From NCBI RefSeq assembly GCF_008085915.1, contig NZ_VSJK01000011.1, positions 122,816 through 186,815 on the forward strand: DNA of 64,000 nucleotides. The letters run 5' to 3'. The stretch comes from Oceaniovalibus sp. ACAM 378 (GTDB lineage Bacteria; Pseudomonadota; Alphaproteobacteria; Rhodobacterales; Rhodobacteraceae). The notes beneath the pieces were generated by a model. The model searched no databases and had not been told where the DNA came from. It was given only the letters and a program-made list of their open reading frames with translations. Made by a program: the position numbers and the translations under genes. Shown here in pieces: positions 53,086-61,042 of the stretch; the first letter of the stretch is position 1, and each line of letters begins with the position of its first letter.

Positions 53086-53538
53086 TGATAAAGCGTTTCG
53101 AGGAAAACTCTGTCGCGGAGACTGCGATGGGACCAGTGTTCACGTGCTTCTCGGAGGTCTCTCCAGAACTTCAGATCGCTTTCATCGAAGAGATGGGTCT
53201 GCCCCATCAGGGTGTCCCGACAGTCGCGAACTACCTGCAAGCATCCTGTCCGTTTCCGCCTGCTCTTGCTGAATTACGCTCTGACAGTATCCTGTCTTGA
53301 CGGGCAATTCCCGCATCGGAAATCCTTCACCAATTTTGCTGCCGTTCACCGAGGAATCTGCCTGTCAATGCCGACATTGGGCATGGCATGTTATTGCCCG
53401 CGTGGAAGTCTTGTGAACATCCGCCCTGTCGAATTCAAGCCAGCCCTGTGCTACAGTATGTTTCGCTGCTCCGGGTGGCGGTTCAGGCATGCTGGATGAA
53501 CCACCCGACCGGAGCCTTTGCCGCCCGATGAGGCTCCC

Positions 53539-55167
53539 ATGACGCATTCTGCACCCCAGTCTGATCTTGGCACCCACGAGGTTCACAACCAACCGCCCAG
53601 CCGGGGGAATTGCGATCTTTGGGCGAGTGACCCTGTCTTGCGCTCGGTTGCGGCTTTGACGGGCGCGCAGAGAGATCCGCTGAGGAGATATGCGAAAACC
53701 CTCGGACGCGCCGAATTGCGTGACGCCGCACGCCAAGCCAATCGCCATACGCCGGAGCTTGACCTGTTCGATCGTGGCGGTCGGCGGCTTGATGAGGTCC
53801 GGTTCCACCCAGCCTATCACAAGTTTATGGAAATTTCCGTCGCCGCCGGGTATGCGGCGATTGCCTGGGAAGGCGGGGATGGCGGACATGCAACCCACGC
53901 TGCCATGGTCTATCTTGCCAGTCAGGTGGAGCCGGGTCACTGTTGCCCCCTGACAATGACCTATGCAGCCGTCCCGGTCATTTCCGCAGCAGACGGAATT
54001 TCAGATGTCTGGCGGCCAAAGGCGCTTTCGCGGACATACGACCCCTCGGTCAGGCCGATCACCCAGAAATCCGGCGCAACTATTGGTATGGCGCTGACCG
54101 AAAAACAGGGCGGCTCCGATATCAGGACCAACACCGCGCGCGCCGAAGCGGATGGGGCGGCGTGGCGGTTGACCGGGCACAAATGGTTTTGTTCCGCACC
54201 GATGTCAGACGCATTCCTGACGCTGGCGCAGGCGCCCGGAGGGCTCACCTGTTTTCTCGTCCCGCGATGGTTGGAGGACGGTCGGAACCGCATTCGTATC
54301 CAGCGACTGAAAGACAAGCTTGGAAACCGCTCCAATGCGTCCGCCGAGATCGAATATGACCGCGCATATGGCCACCAGCTTGGCGAAACGGGACGCGGTA
54401 TCCAAACGATTGTCGAGATGATCCACCACACCCGGCTTGATACCGCCATGGCCCCAGCGGGCCTGATGCGTGCAGCATTGGTCGAAGCGCTTCATTGGGT
54501 TACGCATCGAACCGCGTTTCAGAAAAATCTGATCGACCAGCCGTTGATGCGCACCGTTCTTGCCGATCTTACCCTTGATTGGGAAGGGTCGCTTGCGCTT
54601 GGGATGCGCGTTGCCCGGGCTTTTGACGGGACGCGCGATGAAGACCGTGCTTTCGCCCGCATCGGGGTTGCCCTCGCAAAGTTCATGACCAACAAGCTGT
54701 GTCCGGTTGTTGTCGGTGAGGCGATGGAGGTCCTGGGCGGCGGGGGGTACATTGAGGACTCGCCACTGCCGATGCTGTACCGTGAGGCCCCACTGAACGG
54801 GATATGGGAGGGATCGGGCAATGTCATCTGCCTTGACGTGTTGCGCACCCTTGCGAAAGATCCGGGCACGCGTGATGCACTGAATGCGGAATTGGAGACA
54901 GTCACAGGCCAGGATACGAAATATGACGCCGCGCTCAACGCCTACCGCGCGCGATGGAAGGGGCTCGCGGCAGAAGGGGAAGCCCGCTGGTTCGTGGAGC
55001 GGACGGCGCTTCTCCTGACCGCCTCCCTCTTGATCAGACAGGCGCCGGACCCGATTGCGGATGCATTTGTCAGAACACGCCTATCGGGCGAAAGGGGCCG
55101 TATTTCCGGGGCAGTGAGCAACCTTAACACGCGCGCAATATTGTCGAGAATGGGTCCAATGGACTAA
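53539..55167 (+). CDS. Acyl-CoA dehydrogenase, AidB-like
   Basis: The 542-residue flavoprotein matches the AidB subgroup of the acyl-CoA dehydrogenase family. It has a short extra N-terminal domain, MALTEKQGGSDIRTNTARAE (FAD-binding), RLKDKLGNRSNASAEIEY, and the C-terminal MEVLGGGGYIEDSPLPMLYREAPLNGIWEGSGNV across residues 400-433. E. coli AidB is induced by alkylating agents and binds DNA and FAD. Whether this copy acts on acyl-CoA or in stress is unknown. Start 53539 was chosen by family-like N-terminus. An IS3 element begins 3 bases after its stop. Confidence 0.9.
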   Translation: MTHSAPQSDLGTHEVHNQPPSRGNCDLWASDPVLRSVAALTGAQRDPLRRYAKTLGRAELRDAARQANRHTPELDLFDRGGRRLDEVRFHPAYHKFMEISVAAGYAAIAWEGGDGGHATHAAMVYLASQVEPGHCCPLTMTYAAVPVISAADGISDVWRPKALSRTYDPSVRPITQKSGATIGMALTEKQGGSDIRTNTARAEADGAAWRLTGHKWFCSAPMSDAFLTLAQAPGGLTCFLVPRWLEDGRNRIRIQRLKDKLGNRSNASAEIEYDRAYGHQLGETGRGIQTIVEMIHHTRLDTAMAPAGLMRAALVEALHWVTHRTAFQKNLIDQPLMRTVLADLTLDWEGSLALGMRVARAFDGTRDEDRAFARIGVALAKFMTNKLCPVVVGEAMEVLGGGGYIEDSPLPMLYREAPLNGIWEGSGNVICLDVLRTLAKDPGTRDALNAELETVTGQDTKYDAALNAYRARWKGLAAEGEARWFVERTALLLTASLLIRQAPDPIADAFVRTRLSGERGRISGAVSNLNTRAILSRMGPMD

Positions 55168-55254
55168 AAAGAGGTGGTTCGGGAAAACTGAACAGCCGGG
55201 ATAAGTGGACTTTTCGCGCAACACCAGCATGATGCTGCATGCGAGGAGATGACC

Positions 55255-55566
55255 ATGGCAAGACGATCACGCCGGAACCACAGCCCGGTATTCAAGGCGA
55301 AAGTCGCGGTGGCCGCGATCAAGGGTGAGAAGACCCTGATCGAGCTGGCACAAGACTTCGATGTCCATCCAAACCAGATCAAACAGTGGCGTGACCAGTT
55401 GCTGGAAGGCGCAACGGGGGTCTTTGGCGATGCGGCGAAAGCCGATCCGGAACCTACTGTCGACTTGAAGACGCTGCATGCCAAGATTGGAGAACTTGCG
55501 TTGGAGAATGATTTTTTGTCCGGCGCGCTCGGCAAGGCGGGTCTGTTGCCGAGCGCAAAAAGATGA
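55255..55566 (+). CDS. IS3-family transposase OrfA
   Basis: The 103-residue protein is the helix-turn-helix OrfA of an IS3 element. It has the segments FKAKVAVAAIKGEKTLIELAQDFDVHPNQIKQWRDQLLEGA (residues 14-54) and a C-terminal leucine-rich helix. A run AAAAA at 55557-55561 just before the stop could allow a -1 frameshift into orfB to make the fused transposase. Start 55255 has 6-base spacing from GAGGAG; 55249 is an alternative. Confidence 0.9.
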   Translation: MARRSRRNHSPVFKAKVAVAAIKGEKTLIELAQDFDVHPNQIKQWRDQLLEGATGVFGDAAKADPEPTVDLKTLHAKIGELALENDFLSGALGKAGLLPSAKR

Positions 55567-56393
55567 TCGATCCCACCGCGAAGTTGAGCGTCAGCCGCCA
55601 AGCCGCTGTTCTGCGGATCAGCCGGGGAGCCGTATATTACAAGCCGCGCCCGGTGTCGGATGCCGATCTGAAACTGATGCACCGGATCGACAAGCTGCAC
55701 ATGGAATTCCCGTTCGCGGGCAGCCGGATGCTGCAGGGTCTGCTTGTTCAGGAGGGCTTCAGGGTCGGGCGGCCGCCCGTTGCCACGTTGATGAAACGCA
55801 TGGGCATTGAGGTGCTTTACCGCAAGCCGAACACTTCAAAACCAGCGCCGGGGCACAAGATATACCCCTATCTGCTACGGAAACTGCCCGTCATCCGGCC
55901 CAATCAGGTCTGGGCGATGGACATTACCTACATTCCGATGGCGCGGGGGTTCATCTATCTGGCCGCCGTGCTGGACTGGTTCACCCGGCGTGTCCTGGCA
56001 TGGCGGGTGTCGATCACGCTGGAGGCTGACTTCTGCATCGATGCTGTCGAGGAGGCTCTGGCGCGTCACGGCCCGCCCGAGATATTCAACACCGATCAGG
56101 GCAGTCAGTTCACGTCCATCGACTTCATCAAGGTGCTGGCGGCCAGAGAGATCAAGATCAGCATGGACGGGAAAGGAGCTTGGCGCGACAACGTCTTCGT
56201 CGAACGCCTCTGGCGGACTATCAAATACGAGGAGGTCTACCTGCGGGCTTACACCAGCGTATCGGAAGCCCGCGCCGGGATCGGCCGCTATCTCGGATTC
56301 TATAACAGCCGCCGTCCGCATTCGTCGCTTGACGGGAAAACCCCCGATCAGGCCTACTTCAACCAGCCGATGCCTGAAGCGGTGGCGGCTTAA
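55563..56393 (+). CDS. IS3-family transposase OrfB (DDE integrase)
   Basis: The 276-residue catalytic protein carries the rve integrase core. The first Asp is in WAMDITYIP, the second in FNTDQGSQFTS and the Glu in DNVFVERLWRTIKYEEVYL. The N-terminal HTH_21 region (YYKPRP...RIDKLHMEFPFAGSRML) is present. All catalytic residues are intact and length is normal, so the element may still be active. It overlaps orfA by 4 bases in the -1 frame. Confidence 0.93.
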   Translation: MIDPTAKLSVSRQAAVLRISRGAVYYKPRPVSDADLKLMHRIDKLHMEFPFAGSRMLQGLLVQEGFRVGRPPVATLMKRMGIEVLYRKPNTSKPAPGHKIYPYLLRKLPVIRPNQVWAMDITYIPMARGFIYLAAVLDWFTRRVLAWRVSITLEADFCIDAVEEALARHGPPEIFNTDQGSQFTSIDFIKVLAAREIKISMDGKGAWRDNVFVERLWRTIKYEEVYLRAYTSVSEARAGIGRYLGFYNSRRPHSSLDGKTPDQAYFNQPMPEAVAA

Positions 56394-56454
56394 CCGAGGC
56401 GGAAAACCACTTAGAAACCGCCCGGAACCTGTGCAGATCAACCGAACCACCTCT

Positions 56455-56793
56455 GACAGCATAATTGTCTTAGGATTGCTGGAAACAGCAAGCGGAATTC
56501 CTGGGACTACTCCGACGCCTTCAACGGTCAAGGCTTTGAGGCAAAAGGCAGTTTTGAGGGGAACAGCACTGACGTTGTCTATCGCGCGGCGCTTGCCGGA
56601 ATAGGTATTGCGCGGCTCCCATGTTACATGGCGGACCGAAAGTTCCTGTCGGGTGAGTTGGTTCATGTCATGCCGGAATATGCGCCACCGAGTACCGACA
56701 TCGCCATCATGTTTGCATGATAAGCGCAACCTCGCTCCAAAAACAAGAGCGTTCATTGATTTCCTTGTGCATCAATTTCGGGATATCCCAGAA
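56455..56793 (+). pseudogene. LysR-family regulator C-terminal relic, frameshifted
   Basis: Translation from 56463 gives CLRIAGNSKRNSWDYSDAF, then EGNSTDVVYRAALAGIGIARLP and SGELVHVMPEYAPPSTDIAIMF, the co-inducer domain of a LysR regulator. A stop follows at about 56718. In another frame the protein continues as DKRNLAPKTRAFIDFLVHQF to about 56793, so a one- or two-base indel is present. The N-terminal DNA-binding half is missing: an IS3 element abuts upstream and another IS3 end abuts downstream. Confidence 0.8.
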
Positions 56794-56795
56794 TT

Positions 56796-57121
56796 GAGCT
56801 ACCCCCCGAATTTCGGACACTGACGTAAGCTGCGATTTGTAGTCTGCTGATCTTCAATACGAAGGAGATCAGATATGTCGAAACGGAAGCAACATTACCC
56901 AGAGTTCAAGGCGAAGCTCGCGTTGGAAGCGCTGAATGGCAAGCAGACGGTCAGCGAGCTGGCCAGCCGATTTGGGGTGCATCCGACAATGATCCACCAA
57001 TGGAAACGAGCGTTGCTTGAAGGCGCATCAGGCGTCTTTGAGCGCGGCAGCCGAAAGGTGCCGGAAGTGGATGAAGAACAGCTCAAAGACCTTCACGCCA
57101 AGATCGGGGAGTTGGCCCAAA
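56796..57121 (+). mobile_element. Truncated IS3-family element (left end and part of orfA)
   Basis: A likely left end (TGAGCTACCCCCCGAATTTCGG at 56796, of which at most 20 bases are typical of IS3 ends) precedes an orfA gene, but homology stops inside orfA near 57121 and no orfB or right end follows. It is a different IS3 type from the intact element at 55170. Confidence 0.7.
56875..57121 (+). pseudogene. IS3-family OrfA, C-terminally truncated
   Basis: The frame opens with MSKRKQHYPEFKAKLALEAL and contains the helix-turn-helix SELASRFGVHPTMIHQWKRALLEGA. It runs normally to LKDLHAKIGELAQ. After this the usual ERDFL-type helix is replaced by unrelated sequence that is antisense to a kinase gene fragment; the frame stays open to 57333 by chance. 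A good ribosome binding site GAAGGAG precedes ATG 56875, so a chimeric 152-residue product could be made. Confidence 0.8.
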
Positions 57122-57290
57122 AATCGGCGCGGGCCCATTTTGCATTGGTGCCTGGGATGCAGATTGTCGCGGATCCCGTCGTGCCTGCGATTTGCAAGGC
57201 GCCCAGGATCTGGACCTCCTCACCGCGCATGACATCGGCTTCAACCCCGTTCAAGCCCACCGCTTTGAAAATGAAAATATGCGCTCGCCA
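57122..57290 (-). pseudogene. 2-dehydro-3-deoxygalactonokinase (dgoK) fragment
   Basis: The minus strand encodes VGLNGVEADVMRGEEVQILGALQI (57180-57260 region), then CIPGTNAKWARADF. This matches the DgoK hallmark VMRGEETQ.GA followed by PGTHxKW. In this copy the His is Asn. Only about 50 residues of a roughly 300-residue kinase remain; both ends are lost, one at the IS3 fragment junction. It indicates that a sugar-acid catabolic gene was destroyed here. Confidence 0.7.
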
Positions 57291-57395
57291 CACGAATATA
57301 TGGAGGATTGAACCGCAACCGCCTGAGGGTTAGTTGAAATGGGGGCAAGATCACATCGCTCCAGTGTATGGCAGGCAATTAGCCATCCGCTGACA

Positions 57396-58598
57396 TCAGC
57401 CTAATGGGCTGCCACCTGCAACATTCCTTATCCACCAATCATGGAAATCTCTAGAGTGGATTGGTGGACAATACGGATGGGCAAATTCAACGGGATCTGC
57501 GTCATCAAAGCAAATTGCACGTAGCTGATTGATGATGTCTTTTCGTGCGGCCAGCCTGCCATCCCGACCCTCCCCAAATGCGGCTTGATGGGGGAAAACG
57601 GTAGCGTGCCACTTGGCAATTTTTTTCAAATGCTCATCCACGACGGTCTCGATTCTGTTTTCACAATACGCGCGACCGCCCTCGTTCGAGACGTTCTTCC
57701 TTAGTTCGTCAAGCTTCCCGGAAAATTTACGGCGCTCCTCCAAGCTCTCGCTCAGGAGTTCCGACATCTTCATGATATTCCTGCGAAACCGAACCCTGGC
57801 CTTTTCCTCATCCGGCCCGACCCCAGTGGGCTCGCCGATCCGTGTCCCCAGGGCCGTTTGCTCGCAGGCATTTTCGACAATCAGTTCCATCGTATAGAAG
57901 CGACCGGAGAGGCAACTATCGATTTGATGATAAGCATCCAACTCAGCCATTCTGCTTTGGAAATCATCAGCCGCTTTTACCATGACCCCCAGGACATTCC
58001 GGACCCCGATAGGCTCTGACGGAGAAGAAACCTCAGCGACCTGTTTCGTTTCTGGCAATGGGGTATTTTTTGGTATCGTTGCGCGTGCCTTTTTAACCTG
58101 AGCGATGGCTTCGCGTGGTCGATAAAGCACGACCTTGGCAGGGATTCTACATATGGAATAGCCTTCTGCTTTCAGTTCCAGATCCCTGACGCGGTCACGT
58201 TCCACAGCCTCTGGCGAAGAATGCCATAGCGCACCGTCAATTTCGACCACGAGACGTTCATCTACCAGAAAATCGAGCCTGTATCGCAAGACCTTGATCT
58301 GGCTGCGCAGCCGAATACCACCACCCACCAGCGCATCGCCGGATGGTTCCAGGTCGAAAGCGTCAAGCATCGCATCCAGAAACGCTGTCTCTGCAGGGGA
58401 TTGGCAAAGGTCGTCCATCCGCTCTCTGGTCATCAGTTCCGGCTTGGGTGGAGGAGCGCCAGTGATCTTGTCAGGTGCGTTGGCAAGATCGTTGTAGATG
58501 CTCCAGCCGATGCCGATGGCAAGAAGGAGCATCGGCGGAAACAGGAAGCCAGTCAGCACGCAGCCGATGGTAAGCAGGATGCGCAGCGGGATTGTCAT
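57396..58598 (-). CDS. Membrane-anchored protein with DUF559/Vsr-like nuclease domain
   Basis: This 400-residue protein begins with one or two hydrophobic segments (LLTIGCVLTGFLFPPMLLLAIGIGW, residues 9-33). It then has a PD-(D/E)XK-type DUF559 domain at about residues 68-170: SPAETAFLDAMLDAF, YRLDFLVDERLVVEIDGALWH, then RDRVRDLELKAEGYSICRIPA. The D of RLDF and E of VEIDG are the expected metal ligands. The C-terminal half is charged with a probable coiled coil (residues 280-320) and no known family. It lies alone among IS relics. The domain is linked to DNA repair or defence nucleases; the role here is inferred only. Confidence 0.65.
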   Translation of the reverse strand: MTIPLRILLTIGCVLTGFLFPPMLLLAIGIGWSIYNDLANAPDKITGAPPPKPELMTRERMDDLCQSPAETAFLDAMLDAFDLEPSGDALVGGGIRLRSQIKVLRYRLDFLVDERLVVEIDGALWHSSPEAVERDRVRDLELKAEGYSICRIPAKVVLYRPREAIAQVKKARATIPKNTPLPETKQVAEVSSPSEPIGVRNVLGVMVKAADDFQSRMAELDAYHQIDSCLSGRFYTMELIVENACEQTALGTRIGEPTGVGPDEEKARVRFRRNIMKMSELLSESLEERRKFSGKLDELRKNVSNEGGRAYCENRIETVVDEHLKKIAKWHATVFPHQAAFGEGRDGRLAARKDIINQLRAICFDDADPVEFAHPYCPPIHSRDFHDWWIRNVAGGSPLG

Positions 58599-58723
58599 AA
58601 ATTAACCTAGGCAAAATGAGTTTAAATAGATGGCTTCGCTTTGTGTCCTGATTATGGCTCTGGCGTTCGGCCAACCGCGTGACCTGTTTTTAGATAGGAC
58701 GCCGTCGGTTCAGTAGATAGGGT

Positions 58724-59113
58724 TCACTTTAAGACTTTTACCCGAATAATTGACGGATCTTTCACCCAGGCCTGCGGTACTTTTCCTGTCTCCATATAAT
58801 GATCCCATTGTCCTCTGAATTCTTTTTCCTTTCTATCGCGCTCAACAATCGCTGCTTTCACAAGCCTAACGAATTGGGAAGTGCAGCCGGACTGCCGGAC
58901 TGTGTGAATCTTGTCCATTTCCTCTACAGTGGATGGAAGTCGTGCTACGATCAAGAAGAGGTCCCAGTCAGAGAACATACATTCGGGCCCAATGCCTAAC
59001 CGGTCAGCCATATCTTCAGATTCAGCTCGCAGACGGCGAAACAAGCCCTGTTCAGTATAAGACATCCCCTCCGGAAATGCAGGTATCGGCTTTTGAAACT
59101 CGTCATCTTCCAT
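58724..59113 (-). CDS. Hypothetical protein, 129 residues
   Basis: I do not recognise this protein. It has no signal peptide or membrane segment. It is charged, with helical segments (GLFRRLRAESEDMADRLGI; QFVRLVKAAIVERDRKEKEF). It lies 126 bases from the DUF559 nuclease-type gene on the same strand, transcribed towards it, so they could be co-expressed. The DNA is visibly more AT-rich than the catabolic regions, in keeping with transfer. The presence of a single long frame with a plausible ATG is the only support for it being real. Confidence 0.5.
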   Translation of the reverse strand: MEDDEFQKPIPAFPEGMSYTEQGLFRRLRAESEDMADRLGIGPECMFSDWDLFLIVARLPSTVEEMDKIHTVRQSGCTSQFVRLVKAAIVERDRKEKEFRGQWDHYMETGKVPQAWVKDPSIIRVKVLK

Positions 59114-59209
59114 TGTAGGCTACCTCTCTAAGTCCAACACATGTCTCGTCGGAATGGTCACATAAACTGCCGTTCGGTTGCTCGCGTCGCAATTTGGACA
59201 TAGCTGGCG

Positions 59210-59610
59210 ATGATGTACACACCTTCTATCAGCTACTTACGTCACCGCTTCCCAGCGCAGATCATCGCTCATGCAGTGTGGCTGTACGTCCGTTTCAACC
59301 TGAGTCTGCGCGAGGTTGAGGAGATTCTGCAGGAGCGCGGCATCGACGTGTCTATGAAACCATCCGGCGCTGGACCGTCAAGTTTGGTCAGCAGATCGCC
59401 CGGAACCTGCGACATCGGCAGGCCCGTCCCGGTGAGGTCTGGCATCTGGACGAAGTCGTCGTGAAAATTGCAGGCAGGTCATACTGGCTGTGGCGCGCCG
59501 TCGATCAGAAGGGTGACGTGCTGGAAGAAATTCTTCAATCCAGAAGGCATAAGCGCGCGGCGAAGCGGTTGCTGGTCAGGCTGATAAAGCGGCATGGCAA
59601 GCCTGAGAAA
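59210..59610 (+). pseudogene. IS6-family transposase, frameshifted and truncated
   Basis: The N-terminal part reads FPAQIIAHAVWLYVRFNLSL, then EEILQERGIDVS. A one-base loss near 59352 shifts the frame; in the next frame ETIRRWTVKFGQQIARNLR and HLDEVVVKIAGRSYWLWRAVDQKGD continue the IS6 DDE domain up to KRHGKPEK near 59607. The rest, including the second Asp and Glu, is missing. It is a dead copy, different from the one at 59962. Confidence 0.82.
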
Positions 59611-59909
59611 GGATCGCACCATCAAACCGTGGGATCAAACACCCAGCGTGGTGTCGGACAGATCTGTGTCACGCGCACCATGGAACGTTCACGCGGCAAT
59701 CGAGTTCAAATTGCATGACGCGCGGAACGATTAGAGCAAGGTCGGGTTGAAACCGAACATGCAGCCCGCACAAGCCCAAGCGCGGTACCCTACAGGAAGG
59801 GAGAACCAGATGCCCAATCAACCGGACCACTCCAAGGAAAAACGCCCACCACACCCCAAGCGTAAAAATGATCAGGATGACCACGAAGGTGCCGCTCATC
59901 GCCCTGAGG

Positions 59910-60720
59910 GGCATTGCCAAGTTGTTTGTCATTGATTGCGATAGGCTTAATTATCTACTGATCAGGCAGTCATCTCGGTGGCATAGCCCGCCCACAGGTC
60001 GAACGCGTCGTCCCGTGCGTGGCGGTAGGAGATGGATGAAAGTCGGTGACGACGGGGGCGGAAGATTGTGTTGATCTGGTCATTAGCGGCAAGAGATCTT
60101 TGCGCCTGGTGTTGTGATTTGAACCGTCCGAGAGATCTTCTCTCGCCGCCTTGTGGGACGGTGTGACCCTTCGATCCGATTATTAAGGCCTTTGTGGGCG
60201 CGATGATCAGCACACGGCACCAGATCGCGGATCGGCTTAAAATGACTGCGCAGCTTTTCCGTGATCACAACGCGCGGTTTGCCGAACTGAGCGATGAGCC
60301 GCTTCAGAAAACGCATTGCTGATTTCGCGTTTCGTTTTGGCTGCACGAGAATATCCAGAACATCCCCGTTTGCATCTACCGCTCGCCAAAGCCAGTACTT
60401 CACGCCGTTGATCGGCAGTACGACCTCATCAAGATGCCATTTGTTGCCTGCAGTGGGTCGATCCCTCCGGATGCAGGCGGCGAAATGAGCATCAAACCGG
60501 TTTACCCACAGCCGAATGGACTCGCGGCTGACATCCACGCCGCGCTCGGCGAGCAAATCTTCGACATTCGCAGTGCTAAGCGCAAACCGATGATATGCCC
60601 ACACGGCATAGGAGATAATCTCCCGGGGAAAACGAAAGCCCTTCAGGCGCGGCTGTGTCGATGTTGTCTTCATGATGACCGGTTATCCCGCCTCAATCCC
60701 GCGATCAACTTGGCAATGCC
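59910..60720 (-). mobile_element. IS6-family element with decayed transposase
   Basis: GGCATTGCCAAGTTG at 59910-59924 is repeated as its exact complement at 60706-60720, giving 15-bp terminal inverted repeats around an 811-bp element, a normal IS6 size. The 8 bases on the two sides (CCCTGAGG and CTTCAGCT) do not match, so there is no target duplication. This points to recombination between copies after insertion. Confidence 0.85.
59962..60673 (-). pseudogene. IS6-family transposase, frameshifted
   Basis: From ATG 60673 the protein reads FRFPREIISYAVWAYHRFAL, HLDEVVLPINGVKYWLWRAVDANGDVLDI and DHRAHKGLNNRIEGSHRPTRRREKI, typical IS6 sequence. Near 60120 the frame shifts: the expected C-terminus (GRFKSQHQAQRSL, INTIFRPRRHRLS, SYRHARDDAFDLW) is found in another frame ending at 59962. 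The second catalytic Asp, usually ITDKL, is Glu here (ITEKL). Both changes argue that it is inactive. Confidence 0.88.
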
Positions 60721-60890
60721 CTTCAGCTTGTTCCTGACTGGCGGTCGTGTAGCCATCGACAAAAATCCGGCCGAATGCACACTGCGCTTGATCGGCATCG
60801 GAAGAAAAAAACTGACTCTTCGCCGGGGCCGACACCGGTGCGGCGAAACTCGCACGCGCCATGACGATCATTGAATCTACAATCCTGTCC
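60721..60890 (+). pseudogene. IS66-family transposase (TnpC) C-terminal relic
   Basis: Directly beside the IS6 right end the plus strand encodes FLTGGRVAIDKNPAECTLR and LIGIGRK. A shifted frame then gives LFAGADTGAAKLARAMTIIES. This is the conserved C-terminal block of IS66 TnpC (DNNPAERALR...GRKNWLFAG) with a frameshift near 60812. The IS6 element appears to have inserted into, or recombined with, this IS66 copy. The following 150 bases to 61042 show no gene but hold the promoter region of the next gene. Confidence 0.78.
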
Positions 60891-61042
60891 TCTGGCAGGT
60901 GCAATCGCCTTCACGCTTGTCGCATGGGGTCGGACGAGACTGGGTGGCAGGCTTCGCCGAATTCCTCTCTGCGGAAATATATTTGACGGGTGACCGTTTC
61001 GGCCCATATACCTACACATAAATTATTATTGTGTAGGTAGCC

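Larger units (their letters stand above)
55170..56454 (+). mobile_element. Complete IS3-family insertion sequence
   Basis: The element is bounded by a perfect 13-bp terminal inverted repeat AGAGGTGGTTCGG at 55170-55182 and its complement at 56442-56454, with weaker matching inwards to about 30 bases. It contains overlapping orfA and orfB. No clear target duplication is visible at the ends, so the exact termini may differ by a few bases or the flanks may have been rearranged. It separates the acyl-CoA dehydrogenase gene from a truncated LysR gene. Confidence 0.85.

Noticed and set aside
59669..59932. Minus-strand 87-codon frame with one hydrophobic stretch
   Set aside because: It overlaps the IS6 terminal repeat, ends in unrelated sequence and matches no family I know. 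It may be a relic but I cannot support a gene.
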